Positions 53,590 through 63,016 are shown, counted from the stretch's first letter. The stretch is 64,000 nucleotides of DNA from Roseobacter sp. SK209-2-6 (GCF_000169455.1 NZ_AAYC01000002.1:466191-530190); one strand, 5' to 3'. Numbers and translations are program-made. The notes: generated by a model not told the origin, from the sequence alone.

Positions 53590-54609
53590 ATGAAAGCCGT
53601 TGGATTTACCCGCTCTCACCCCATCGATCATCCTGCTTCACTCCAAGAGTACCAAGTACCCAAGCCCGAACCACTTGAAAACGATTTGATTGTGAGGATT
53701 GATGCAGTTTCCGTGAACCCTGCAGACGCCAAAATCCGCAATCGGTCGGCGCAGAATCAAGAAAGAGAAACTCCACGGATCCTCGGATATGACGCAGTAG
53801 GAACCATTGAAGCATTGGGCTCGGCGGTAACAGGTTTTGCGCTTGGAGATCGCGTGTTTTACGCAGGCGACGTAGCCCGTGATGGCTCAAATGCCGAGTA
53901 TCAGGCAGTGGATGCCAGGATTGCCGCAAAAGCTCCGCAAGCCCTGACAAATGCAGAAGCCGCAACCCTTCCTCTGGTGTGTTTGACGGCCTATGAGGCT
54001 CTGTTTGATCGAATGAACTTGCGCAAAAGACAAACAGGAACGCTGCTTATCATTGGAGGAGCCGGCGGCGTGGGTTCTATAATGATCCAGCTTGCAAAAG
54101 CGCTGACAAACATGACGGTCATCGCAACGGCTTCGCGCCCGGAAACCCATAACTGGGTTCAGCGCATGGGCGCGGATCATGTGGCTGATCACCGCGATCT
54201 GGTGTCATCCGTGCGCGACCTTGGGTTTGAGAATGTCGATTATATTTTCAATGCGGCGGACACCAAAGGGCATTGGGATGCCATGGCGGACCTCATTGCG
54301 CCGCAGGGGACAATCGGTGCCATTGTTGAGTTTGATGGAGGTGTCGAGCTTTCAAAGCTTCAGGGCAAGTCTGTGACTTTCGTATGGGAGCTCATGTTCA
54401 CGCGCTCATTATTTGGTACCCCTGATCTCAAACGGCAAAGTGAAATTCTCAGCGAGATCGCACGCCTTGTGGATGCCGGAAAACTGCGTCCAACTCTGAA
54501 CCATGAATTGAAGGGCTTGAACGTGAAGACCTTGAAAGAAGCCCACAAAATGATCGAAACCGGCACTACAATTGGGAAAATCGCGGTAAACTTTGACAGG
54601 CCCGGGTAA
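53590..54609 (+). CDS. Zinc-binding alcohol dehydrogenase-family MDR oxidoreductase
   Basis: A 339-residue MDR protein of the ZADH/quinone reductase branch: MKAVGFTRSHP start, VSVNPADAKIRN, LGYDAVGTIEALGSAVTGF, Rossmann loop LLIIGGAGGVGSIMIQLAK, and terminal TGTTIGKIAVNF. Despite the family name, no catalytic zinc ligands are evident. It probably reduces an enone or quinone with NADPH. It lies 84 bases downstream of the LysR gene; AAAAGGAC precedes the ATG. A candidate terminator follows. Confidence 0.88.
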   Translation: MKAVGFTRSHPIDHPASLQEYQVPKPEPLENDLIVRIDAVSVNPADAKIRNRSAQNQERETPRILGYDAVGTIEALGSAVTGFALGDRVFYAGDVARDGSNAEYQAVDARIAAKAPQALTNAEAATLPLVCLTAYEALFDRMNLRKRQTGTLLIIGGAGGVGSIMIQLAKALTNMTVIATASRPETHNWVQRMGADHVADHRDLVSSVRDLGFENVDYIFNAADTKGHWDAMADLIAPQGTIGAIVEFDGGVELSKLQGKSVTFVWELMFTRSLFGTPDLKRQSEILSEIARLVDAGKLRPTLNHELKGLNVKTLKEAHKMIETGTTIGKIAVNFDRPG

Positions 54610-55025
54610 CTCCTCGCCGCACCCGCGGCAATTGAACGGGTTGGGGTCAAAAAACGAGATTGACCCTTTGACTAGGCAGTAAACAGCTTTTTGACCCTAC
54701 CATAAATTGAATCCCCCTCCTCCTATGAAAGTGCATGTGCAACCCAAACAGGAGCATTGGAAGATGCTCTATCTACTATTGCTGATCCTTTATCCGCAGG
54801 ACAAGCCGCTGTTCCAATGCCCCAAGCGCAATGGAGCAGCGCGCTCCCCTGTGGTTACAAAGCCACAACCTGGATCGGGCAATGTACGGAAATTGGGCGC
54901 AATATCCCCAGAATAGATGTCACTCTTGCCATTCTTCAGATCTGGCAAAGTCTGATTTTCGAACAGAAAGATTGTTCCTCCCGGCCGCTCGCGGCACCCA
55001 AAGCATAGGAAAACGGGAGGACATC
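54610..55025. other. 416-base gap before ridA
   Basis: Contains the candidate terminator at 54644-54669 and a hairpin GAGCAT-N6-ATGCTC (54751-54768). An open frame at 54757-55008 has no ribosome site and no recognisable domain; I do not call it a gene. The promoter of the ABC-transporter operon is expected here. Confidence 0.45.
54644..54669 (+). terminator. Candidate terminator after the MDR gene
   Basis: GGGTCAA (54644-54650) pairs with TTGACCC (54660-54666), with a 9-base loop, followed by a short TTT. The T tract is weak. Confidence 0.4.
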
Positions 55026-55523
55026 ATGAGCATAGCCGCAACAGCCAAAGCCACAGAAAACCAAACACCAGAGCAGCGACTGCAGGAGATGGGGCTGGAA
55101 TTGCCATCGGTACCCAAGGCGGTTGGCGCCTATGAACCCTGGGTTCGTGCGGGCAATGTCGTCTACACCTCCGGGCAATTGCCCTGGATCGATGGCAAAT
55201 TGAAATACACCGGAAAAATGGGGGCCGAGTTGAGCTTGCTGGACGGGTACGACGCCTTTCGCCTCTCTGCCTTAAACGGCATCGCCCAGCTCAAATCCGC
55301 TGTTGGCGATCTGCGCCGCATCAAACGTATCCTGAGGGTCGAAGGAACGGCCCATTGCACGCCGGATTTCACCGAGCAGCCAGAGGCATTGAATGGTGCC
55401 TCCGACCTTGTCAACGATGTATTTGGCGAAAAAGGCTGCCATTCGCGCATGATCTATTCTGATCCGGCCATGTGCTTGAACTGCGCCACTCTCGTAGTGC
55501 TCTGGGCAGAAGTTACGGATTAA
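55026..55523 (+). CDS. RidA/YjgF-family protein
   Basis: A 165-residue protein of the RidA superfamily (enamine/imine deaminase or a paralogue): GAYEPWVRAGNVVYTSGQLPW, then the trimer-forming core and CHSRMIYSDPAMCLNCATLVV. The Arg in GCHSRM matches the carboxylate-binding Arg of active RidA. It is longer than classical RidA (about 128), as in the YjgF-like paralogues of catabolic operons. ATG 55026 follows GGGAGGA. It is first in the ABC-importer operon, suggesting the imported compound yields reactive imines. Confidence 0.82.
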   Translation: MSIAATAKATENQTPEQRLQEMGLELPSVPKAVGAYEPWVRAGNVVYTSGQLPWIDGKLKYTGKMGAELSLLDGYDAFRLSALNGIAQLKSAVGDLRRIKRILRVEGTAHCTPDFTEQPEALNGASDLVNDVFGEKGCHSRMIYSDPAMCLNCATLVVLWAEVTD

Positions 55524-55539
55524 CCGGAGGGTTAGACAG

Positions 55540-56340
55540 ATGAGCAAACCTATGGTTGTCGGGCAAATCGACCTGAGCTTTCACAAGGCCGCAGCGGCGG
55601 TGATTTGCGAGCTCCTTGAAAGAACAGGACATAAAGTAGAGCTGAAAGAAGCCCCTCATGAAGACATGTACGCCATGCAAAGGGGGGGAGAAGTGGATCT
55701 TGTGGTCTCCGCCTGGCTTCCCGCCTCTCACGGAACCTACATTGCACCTTACAAAGATGAGCTCCTGAAACTCTCGGTCCTTTACCAGCCCTATTGTATC
55801 TGGGGCATTTCGGATCAGGCCCCGCAGCATATTCGTTCGGTCACCGATCTGGCCAGGCCTGAGGTTGCCGCGCTTTTCCGCAAGCGCATTCAGGGCATAG
55901 GGACTGGCGCGGGCATCAGCCGGTTTTCGCGGCAAATGCTGAAGGACTACCAACTCGACGCACAGGGGTTTCATTTCGAAAACGGCACGCTGGAGGACTG
56001 TACCTCTGCATATCTGGAGGCCGAGAGCGCCGGGGATCTGGCCATTGTTCCCCTCTGGCATCCGCAATGGCTGAACAGCCAGCGCAACCTGCGCGAATTG
56101 GAGGACCCTCTAGGTCTTCTTGGCGGGCAAGACGCGGCTACGCTGGTGCTGCGGCGGGATGCGGCCCACAAGCTGACCCCGCAGGGCAGAACCTTGCTGG
56201 AGCGCATTCAGCTTGGGAATGACCTTGTTTCGCAATTGGATCGTGAGATTTGTTGTGATGGGAAGACCCCACGCGACGCTGCGATCGCATGGATCAATGC
56301 CAATCACGCACAATGTGAGGCGTGGCTGCGGGCCGGATGA
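55540..56340 (+). CDS. OpuAC-like glycine-betaine-type binding domain without signal peptide
   Basis: A 266-residue type II periplasmic-binding-protein fold of the glycine betaine/choline (OpuAC) family. It opens VVGQIDLSFHKAAAAVICEL and has DLVVSAWLPASHGTYI, GIGTGAGISRFS and DLAIVPLWHPQWLN, with Trp residues that usually form the cation box. Remarkably there is no signal peptide or lipobox; the coding sequence begins at the mature fold. It may be a cytoplasmic sensor or carrier, or the annotated start may hide an N-terminal loss. It lies between ridA (16 bases) and the importer genes. Confidence 0.75.
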   Translation: MSKPMVVGQIDLSFHKAAAAVICELLERTGHKVELKEAPHEDMYAMQRGGEVDLVVSAWLPASHGTYIAPYKDELLKLSVLYQPYCIWGISDQAPQHIRSVTDLARPEVAALFRKRIQGIGTGAGISRFSRQMLKDYQLDAQGFHFENGTLEDCTSAYLEAESAGDLAIVPLWHPQWLNSQRNLRELEDPLGLLGGQDAATLVLRRDAAHKLTPQGRTLLERIQLGNDLVSQLDREICCDGKTPRDAAIAWINANHAQCEAWLRAG

Positions 56341-56445
56341 TCGGTTCACATTTTAAATTTTCTGAAAAATCTTTTAAGAAAGCTAGCGATTGATCTAAAA
56401 AATTAAAATCTTAGCGTTGCTCCCATCACTAGGGAGGAACGTCAA

Positions 56446-57981
56446 ATGCATAACCCCAAGCAACCAACAAATATTGATCAAAGCCGCCGCAGTTTCCTGA
56501 AAGGCACAGCGGCGGCCCTAACGGGGACGGCGCTGCCCGGCGTCCTGTATGTCGATGCAGCCATTGCGAATACCGATGCGATCCATCACATTGCCAACCG
56601 AGCAGTAAAGGGCGCCTCTGCTCTGGCCCCTAGCGCCGGTAAGAAAACCATATCCATCCTCATTCCGGGCGGCTCCGGCGGCAACCTCACCCCCTTTCTG
56701 GAGGAATGGAAAACTCTGACCGGGCTTGCGGTTGACCTGATCGAGGTTCCCAATACCGAACTTTATTCCAAAGCCATGCAGGAAGCCGTGGCCAAGACCG
56801 GCCAGTATGATCTGATCATTGGACCGGTCTTTGCCTTGCCCGACTTCACCGAGGCAGGACTGGCCAAGGATCTTGACCTCTATGTGGAAAGATATCAGCC
56901 CGAGCTGGACCACGGCGCCTATCGCATCCCCTACCCCTTCTCTGAGTTCGGCTGCAAATATGATGGCGGCTACCGCGCGCTTTATGCGGATGCTGACAAC
57001 TGGGCGCTCTATATGCGCAAGGACTGGATGGAAGATCCCGCCGAACAGGCCGCATTCAGAGCAAAATACGGGCGCGATCTTACGGCCCCAGACACCTGGG
57101 AAGACTATGATCAACTGATCGAATTCTTCACCCGCCCAGAAGAGGGTCGCTATGGATCTCTGGAATACCGCGCGCCCTTTTACACCAAATGGCAATGGAT
57201 GCAGCGCTTCTGCTCGAAGGGCATGCTTTACTTTGACAAGGACATGAACCCCCTGTGCAACAGCCCCGAGGGCATTGCAGCACTGGAAGAGCTGATTGCA
57301 AGCGAGGCATATTTGCCCAAAGAGGCCTTCACCAATGGCTGGTCTGAAAACTACAATCAATATGGCATCGGCAATGTGTTCAGCACCTTCAGCTGGCCCT
57401 CATTCTTCCGTTACAACAATGATCCGGCCATCTCCGAAGCCGTTGCCGGGAATCTCTTGTCCGCGCCTGTGCCGGGCACCCGGATAGACGGAGAGCTGAT
57501 CCGCGCATCAGTCAATGCCTTTGGCTGGCTCTATGTGGTGAATGAGCATTCGGCGATCCCGGAACTGGCATACCTCTTTGCGCAATGGCATACGGCGCCG
57601 GATGTCTCGGACCGGGCCATTCCGATGAATGGCGGCTATTTCGACCCGACGCGGACCAATCACTTCAAAGCGCCCGGCGCGGCGATGAAGGAGAAATACA
57701 CCCAGGCCTGGCTGCATGCCGCTTGGGATCAGATCGGGGATGTAATCCCTGATTTCGTGATCCGCGGAACATTTGAGTATTCCGAGGCGCTGGACAGAAA
57801 CTGCGTCGAAGCAGTGTTGGGCAAGAAAAGCGCCGAAGAGGCGATGAATGACGCCGCCAAGGAGATGGCGCGCATCACCCGCCGCATGGGCAAAGAGCGT
57901 CAGATTCAATCCTGGAATTCGCTGGCGCGGACCTTCCCGGAGAAGATCAAGGCGCGCCATGGCGTCCATACCTGGACTTGA
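56446..57981 (+). CDS. ABC importer substrate-binding protein (family 1, Tat signal)
   Basis: A 511-residue extracellular solute-binding protein. The N-terminus has a twin-arginine signal (QSRRSFLKGTAAALTG, about 12-27) with hydrophobic core and AIA cleavage region. The mature part has the MalE/UgpB-type fold (VDLIEVPNTELYSKAMQEAV, LYADADNWALYMRKDWMED, in part). At about 480 mature residues it is large for the family, like the glycerol or plant-oligosaccharide binding proteins. Tat export implies folding before export. GGGAGGA precedes the ATG, and a 105-base A+T-rich gap upstream may hold an extra promoter. The ligand is unknown. Confidence 0.88.
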   Translation: MHNPKQPTNIDQSRRSFLKGTAAALTGTALPGVLYVDAAIANTDAIHHIANRAVKGASALAPSAGKKTISILIPGGSGGNLTPFLEEWKTLTGLAVDLIEVPNTELYSKAMQEAVAKTGQYDLIIGPVFALPDFTEAGLAKDLDLYVERYQPELDHGAYRIPYPFSEFGCKYDGGYRALYADADNWALYMRKDWMEDPAEQAAFRAKYGRDLTAPDTWEDYDQLIEFFTRPEEGRYGSLEYRAPFYTKWQWMQRFCSKGMLYFDKDMNPLCNSPEGIAALEELIASEAYLPKEAFTNGWSENYNQYGIGNVFSTFSWPSFFRYNNDPAISEAVAGNLLSAPVPGTRIDGELIRASVNAFGWLYVVNEHSAIPELAYLFAQWHTAPDVSDRAIPMNGGYFDPTRTNHFKAPGAAMKEKYTQAWLHAAWDQIGDVIPDFVIRGTFEYSEALDRNCVEAVLGKKSAEEAMNDAAKEMARITRRMGKERQIQSWNSLARTFPEKIKARHGVHTWT

Positions 57982-57997
57982 GCCGGAGACAGATCAA

Positions 57998-58960
57998 ATG
58001 ACCGAGACAACAACGCAAGAGGTGCCGGAAATGGCACCTCCCCCGTCAGGCCTGTTCAGGCGGGATCCCAATGATCCCGGGACCCTGCCGCTTCTTCTGA
58101 TCATCCCATCGCAAGTCCTGCTGATGGGAATGATGGTCTTTCCCTTCCTTTTGGAGCTCTGGATCAGCCTGACCAATTGGCAACCCACCTTCGGATCGCT
58201 TTGGGAGGCCGAATTCATCAGCTATTTCAACTACGAGGAGCTCATCCTCTATGAGCCACGCTTTCTGCAGGCCCTGGGGCGCACATTGCTTTTCGCCGTG
58301 ATCTGCCTGTCTCTTGAATTCCTGCTTGGGCTCGGGCTGGCCATTTTGTTCCTCAAAGCCATTCCGGCGCGCAAACTTCTGTTTTCCCTGTTGCTCAGCC
58401 CAATGATGATCATGCCGGTAGTGGTCGGCTACACTTGGTTCATGCTGTTTCAGACCAATGGGCCGATCAATCAGATCATCGGTTGGATTTCCCTGCAGGG
58501 AGATCTGCCGCAGGTCGAGTGGTTCCGGCATGATGCCACTGCTTTTGCCTCCATTGTGGTGGCCGAGGTCTGGCATTGGACCCCTCTGTTCTTTTTGGTG
58601 CTTTTGTCGGGCCTGAATGCGGTTCCGCAAAACCCGATCCGGGCTGCGGTGATGCTGGGAGCGGGGCCTCTGCGGATATTCTGGTCGGTGGTGCTGCCAA
58701 ATCTATTGCCGGTCATCATCATCGCCTTTGTCATCCGGTCGATGGAGATCCTCAAGATCTTTGACGAGATCTTTTTGATGACACGGGGCGGCCCCGGCAC
58801 CGCCACTGAGATGGTCAGCCAGTATCTATACAAGCTCGCATTTCAGGATTTCCGGCTCGCCTATGCCGCCGCTGCGGCCTTCATCGTGCTGGTCCTTACA
58901 GTCATCGGGGTCAACCTGATGCTGCGCCCGATCACCCGCCAAATCCTGAGGGAGGAATAA
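57998..58960 (+). CDS. ABC importer permease (MalF-like)
   Basis: A 320-residue inner-membrane permease with about six helices and the cytoplasmic EAA loop (AAVMLGAGPLRIFWSVVLP) that docks the ATPase. The proline-rich N-terminal stretch (about 1-35) precedes the first helix. ATG 57998 is used; the longer frame overlaps the binding-protein gene. It pairs with the next permease, two bases downstream. Confidence 0.9.
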   Translation: MTETTTQEVPEMAPPPSGLFRRDPNDPGTLPLLLIIPSQVLLMGMMVFPFLLELWISLTNWQPTFGSLWEAEFISYFNYEELILYEPRFLQALGRTLLFAVICLSLEFLLGLGLAILFLKAIPARKLLFSLLLSPMMIMPVVVGYTWFMLFQTNGPINQIIGWISLQGDLPQVEWFRHDATAFASIVVAEVWHWTPLFFLVLLSGLNAVPQNPIRAAVMLGAGPLRIFWSVVLPNLLPVIIIAFVIRSMEILKIFDEIFLMTRGGPGTATEMVSQYLYKLAFQDFRLAYAAAAAFIVLVLTVIGVNLMLRPITRQILREE

Positions 58961-58962
58961 CA

Positions 58963-59829
58963 ATGTTTGTCAGCAAGAAAATGACCTGGTGGGCCTGGGT
59001 CGCACTGGCCTTGGCGCTGTTCTTTGCGGTCTTTCCGATTTTCTGGATCGTCTCAACAGCTTTCAAGCCATCAACCGAATGGGTCGCCATACCTCCGGTC
59101 TGGATCTCCGGGCAGCCAACATTGGACAATTTTAGCGCGGTGTTCATCTCACAGGCCGGAGCGGCAGAGACAGCAGCCACAGCGGTCAGTGAAACCGGCT
59201 GGCGCGCCATTTTCGGTTCGATCATCATCAGTATCTGTGCCACCGCCCTGTCGATCTCGGTCGGGCTGGCGGCCTCCCTGGCGATTTCGCGCTATCGTTT
59301 TGGCGGCAATTCCACACCACTGATGATCCTCAGCGGTCGCATGTTCCCCCCGATCGCAATCGCAATCCCCTTTTTGGTGATGTTCAATTCCATTGGGCTG
59401 ATCGATACCTATCTGGGGCTGATCCTATGTTATGCGGCCTTCACCCTGCCCTTCTCGGTCTGGATGATCAAAAGCTTCATCGACGACCTGCCACAAGAGA
59501 TCGAAGAAGCCGCCATGCTGGATGGGCTCAGCCGGGTGCAAGCGCATATCCGCTTTACCATTCCCCTCATTCGTGGCGGGCTGATCTCCACATCGCTCTT
59601 CATATTCATACTGAACTGGAGCGAATTCCTCTTTGGCCTCGTGCTCACCGCCAAGGATGTGGTGACGATCCCGGTCCAACTATCCAAATATTTCGCCGCC
59701 ACGGCCGGCCAGCTCTATGGCGTGCAAGCGGCCCTTGCCGTTGTTGCCGTGCTGCCGCTGGTGGTGATCGGCTACTTCATCCAGACCCACCTGGTGCGGG
59801 GTCTGACCTTTGGTGCAGTCAAAAGGTGA
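58963..59829 (+). CDS. ABC importer permease (MalG-like)
   Basis: A 288-residue permease with six predicted helices and a clear EAA loop (EEAAMLDGLSRVQAHIRFTIP, in part). It forms the heterodimeric channel with the preceding permease and is tightly packed in the operon with GAGGAATAAC before the ATG. Confidence 0.9.
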   Translation: MFVSKKMTWWAWVALALALFFAVFPIFWIVSTAFKPSTEWVAIPPVWISGQPTLDNFSAVFISQAGAAETAATAVSETGWRAIFGSIIISICATALSISVGLAASLAISRYRFGGNSTPLMILSGRMFPPIAIAIPFLVMFNSIGLIDTYLGLILCYAAFTLPFSVWMIKSFIDDLPQEIEEAAMLDGLSRVQAHIRFTIPLIRGGLISTSLFIFILNWSEFLFGLVLTAKDVVTIPVQLSKYFAATAGQLYGVQAALAVVAVLPLVVIGYFIQTHLVRGLTFGAVKR

Positions 59830-59833
59830 TCCC

Positions 59834-60946
59834 ATGACAAAATTACAAATCAAAGATCTGCGTAAGACCTATGGCGCCTTCACCGCAGTTGAAGGTTTGG
59901 ACCTGTCAATCGAACAAGGTGAGACTGTTGCTTTGCTCGGCCCCTCGGGCTGCGGTAAATCCACCACGCTCAATATGATCGTCGGCCTCACGGACCCCAG
60001 CAGCGGCGACATCCGCATCGATGGACGCTCGATGCTTGGCGTGCCACCTGGCAAGCGCGGGATTGGGCTGGTGTTTCAGGACTACGCCGTATTCGGCAAT
60101 ATGACGGTGCGCGAAAATCTGAGTTTCGGCCTGAAGGTCCGTCGCATGACCAAACGCGATATTGCCAAAGAAGTCGAAAAGACTGCCGATCTGATGGGGC
60201 TGAGCAATAGTCTGGACAGCCCGACATCAGTAATGGGCGGATCGCAGCTGCAGCGCGTTGCCCTGGGGCGCACCCTGGTCACCAACCCTTCGATCCTGTT
60301 GCTGGACGAACCCTTGTCAAACCTCGAAGCCGCGATGCGCAATGAAATGCGTCAGGAGCTTCGGCGGATCCAGAAGCAGACCGGACAGACCGTGATCTAT
60401 GTGACGCACGACCAGATTGAGGCTCTGTCGCTGGCGCATCGCATTGCGGTCATGGATCGCGGCAGGCTTGTCCACTATGGCGACACCCATGAAGTCTATC
60501 ACTTCCCAAAAGAAACCTTTGTTGGCGGTTTCCTAGGAGACCCGCCAATGAACTTTCTGCCCGGCACCGTCCAGGCAAGCCAGACCGGGCATCGCGTCGA
60601 CATCGGCTGTGCTACGATCGATGTCGAAGCAACCCCGCTGGGTCTTTCGCTGCAGAGCGGTAGCAAAGTGACCCTTGGAGTGCGACCGGAGTCCATAGAT
60701 CTTCTGGACGTGGGCGCAACCGATCTAGGCGCAGAGATCCTGCTGATCGAACAGTTGGGCGCCGATACCATTGTTACGCTTCTTCTCGGCACACATGAAC
60801 TCAAGCTCCGCTCGACGCAGAATGTCAGCCATCACATCGGAGATAGATGCAGCCTCTGCTTTCATCCCGGCATGGTCAGCCTGTTTGACGCAGAAACCGG
60901 GGTCAAGCTTATGGCATCCCCTGTCAGCAAGGAGATCGCAGCATGA
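59834..60946 (+). CDS. ABC importer ATPase 1 (MalK/UgpC-like), degenerate signature motif
   Basis: A 370-residue NBD plus TOBE regulatory domain. Walker A GPSGCGKSTT, Q-loop FQDYAVF, Walker B ILLLDEP and H-loop VTHDQIEA are canonical. The ABC signature is not: where LSGGQ is expected it reads VMGGSQLQRVALGR. In a dimer this subunit can therefore supply a good nucleotide-binding half but a poor signature. ATG 59834 is favoured over the longer frame. The gene overlaps the second ATPase gene by four bases (ATGA). Confidence 0.88.
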   Translation: MTKLQIKDLRKTYGAFTAVEGLDLSIEQGETVALLGPSGCGKSTTLNMIVGLTDPSSGDIRIDGRSMLGVPPGKRGIGLVFQDYAVFGNMTVRENLSFGLKVRRMTKRDIAKEVEKTADLMGLSNSLDSPTSVMGGSQLQRVALGRTLVTNPSILLLDEPLSNLEAAMRNEMRQELRRIQKQTGQTVIYVTHDQIEALSLAHRIAVMDRGRLVHYGDTHEVYHFPKETFVGGFLGDPPMNFLPGTVQASQTGHRVDIGCATIDVEATPLGLSLQSGSKVTLGVRPESIDLLDVGATDLGAEILLIEQLGADTIVTLLLGTHELKLRSTQNVSHHIGDRCSLCFHPGMVSLFDAETGVKLMASPVSKEIAA

Positions 60947-62024
60947 ATGCTCTAGAAATCCACAGCCTCAGCAAGCGGTTTGGCAAGACCACAGCGCTTG
61001 AGAACGTCAGCCTGACGGTTCCCAAGGGGGATCTGGTCGTATTGTTGGGGCCCACAGGTGCCGGCAAGACCACGCTGCAAAGGCTGGTCGCCGGGCTGGA
61101 AGCCCCGGACGCAGGCCAAATCCTGATCAACGGCAAGGACGTGACCGGATTGCAGCCCAATCAAAGGCCGGTTTCCATGGTGTTCGAGAGCCTCGCGCTC
61201 TACCCCAACCTGACCGCCTTTGAAAACATCGCCCACCCTTTGCGCATCCAGGGAATGGCCGCGCAAGACATTGAGGCAAAGGTCAGAGGACTCTCTGAAA
61301 TTCTTCATATCTGCCATATACTTGACCGTAAGCCTGCTTCGTTTAGCGGCGGCGAAAAACAGCGCATCGCCATTGGCCGCGCCCTCGCGAAACCGGCGGG
61401 CATCTACCTTTTGGATGAGCCGCTTTCCAGCTTGGACGCCGTGCTGCGCAGCCAGTTGCGGTCCGAATTGAAACGGCTGCTTTCCACCACCGGCCACAGC
61501 ATCATCTTCGCCACCCCGGACTATACGGAAGCCCTGGCTTTGGGGGATAATGTCAATGTGATGATGGGGGGCGGATCGTTCAATCCAGGAGCGCAAATGA
61601 GCTTTACTCCATACCACAAACCACGGAGATTGCCCAATTCGTCGGTAATCCTCCAATCAATCTCATACCCGCCCAAATCCGGACCCAAGCCAGCGGAGGG
61701 GCTGAGGCCCATCTGGCCGGATTGACATTCGAGCTGCCTCAAAAGACCGCGACCTCCTGTGATGGCACCGTACTGCTGGGCATTCGCCCGGAAGACATTG
61801 GGGTCTTCAAGGTCGAAAGCGCCGAACCAGGGGCACAAACCGCGCGTGTCATTGACATGGAGCCCCTTGGAAACAGGACCACGCTGATACTGGATATCAA
61901 CGGATTTCAAATGACCGCTTCAGTTGAAACTGAGGATGATCTGCACTCACTCTCGGCAGTAGCCGTAGAAATGGAGCCTAGCCGGTTTCACCTCTTCTCA
62001 TGCGCTGGCCAGCGCTTAGGCTAA
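60943..62024 (+). CDS. ABC importer ATPase 2, degenerate Q- and H-loops, one-base frameshift in the 3' third
   Basis: Walker A GPTGAGKTTL, signature FSGGEKQR and Walker B IYLLDEP are present. The Q-loop reads FESLALYP (Glu for Gln) and the H-loop FATPDYTEA (Pro for His), the reverse of the partner's defects. The frame breaks at a run of six G (61566-61571). Adding one G would continue as MMGGRIVQS..ANELYS and IAQFVGNPPINLIP into the TOBE domain that ends at 62024 (LGIRPEDIGV). As read, translation leaves the family frame at about residue 210 and stops at 61725 after a 260-residue product. This may be a genuine mutation, a sequencing error or phase variation. The NBD core itself is intact. Confidence 0.85.
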
Positions 62025-62036
62025 AGGCAAGAGTGC

Positions 62037-62996
62037 TCAGCTTTGGCTGCTCTCTTCCTTGTTCAGGTAATGCGGTGCCAAACTGATGGTCTCAAGGCAT
62101 TTGTCTAGTATCTTAAGCTCTCGGACCAGGTGATCCGCCAGCCGACGTACCTTTGTCGGCTGGCGCGCCAGCGGCGGGAAGACAAGCTGCAGATCGACAT
62201 TGGGCGGACAAAAACCGATCAGCAAAGGAACCAGACGGCCGTAATTGATATCTTCTGCCACGTCCCACGCCGATTTCAGGGCAATTCCCTTTCCCTCCAA
62301 TGCCCATCTGCGTAGCACTTCACCGTCATTGGTTGCCCGAGATCCGTTGACCCGCAGAGTCAGCGCCTTGGCATTTTCGACAAAGGTCCATGAATCATTC
62401 TTGTCACCCAGAGAGGACAATAGCATGCAGTCATGCCCGGCCAGATCCTTTGGATGCTCTGGGACCCCCATGCACGCGACATACTCGGGAGAGGCTACCG
62501 GAATACGCTTGTTGGAAGAAATCCTGCGAATGCGGAGGCTGCTGTCCATCAGCGCGCCATAGCGCACCGCAATATCGATGCCGCGTTCGGTCAGATCCGC
62601 CACCCGGTCCGTACAGACCAGATCCACCGAAATGCCCGGATTGCTCTCCACAAAGCGGTCCAGCGACGGCGCAATATAGTTCCGCCCCAAATCGACAGGT
62701 GCAGTAACCTTGATCACCCCGGACAATTCTCGCTTCTCGCGTGAGATATGCTCGTCAAAGGCGGCCAGGTCGTTCAGGACATTCGAGGCAAGCTCAAGAA
62801 ACTCCTCCCCGGCCGGGGTCAGATGCATCTGACGCGTTGTCCTGCGAAACAGAGTTGCGCCAACGGATCGTTCCATCGCCGCCAGCCGCAGGGAAGCGGA
62901 TCCCGGCGAAATCCCCATATCGCCCGCCGCCGCACTGAGAGAGCCCAGTTCAACGATCCGCTTGAACAGTTTCAGGTCAGATACCTTCTCGATCAT
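62037..62996 (-). CDS. LysR-family transcriptional regulator
   Basis: A 319-residue LysR protein: HTH at residues 1-60 (GSLSAAAGDMGISPGSASLR) and effector domain 90-295. It is convergent with the ABC operon and divergent from the Old Yellow Enzyme gene, with TTTTAG-N4-CTAAAA beside its start codon. Most likely it controls the flavin reductase in response to an electrophile or quinone; that is inference from arrangement. Confidence 0.88.
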   Translation of the reverse strand: MIEKVSDLKLFKRIVELGSLSAAAGDMGISPGSASLRLAAMERSVGATLFRRTTRQMHLTPAGEEFLELASNVLNDLAAFDEHISREKRELSGVIKVTAPVDLGRNYIAPSLDRFVESNPGISVDLVCTDRVADLTERGIDIAVRYGALMDSSLRIRRISSNKRIPVASPEYVACMGVPEHPKDLAGHDCMLLSSLGDKNDSWTFVENAKALTLRVNGSRATNDGEVLRRWALEGKGIALKSAWDVAEDINYGRLVPLLIGFCPPNVDLQLVFPPLARQPTKVRRLADHLVRELKILDKCLETISLAPHYLNKEESSQS

Positions 62997-63000
62997 ATTA

Positions 63001-63016
63001 TTTTAGAATCCTAAAA
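63001..63016. promoter_or_regulatory. Candidate LysR operator (TTTTAG-N4-CTAAAA)
   Basis: A perfect 6-bp inverted repeat with a 4-base spacer, four bases before the LysR start codon in the 128-base gap shared with the Old Yellow Enzyme gene. The gap is A+T rich and should hold both promoters. Confidence 0.5.

Noticed and set aside
54757..55008. 83-codon frame before ridA.
   Set aside because: No ribosome site, no recognisable domain, and it overlaps structured non-coding sequence.
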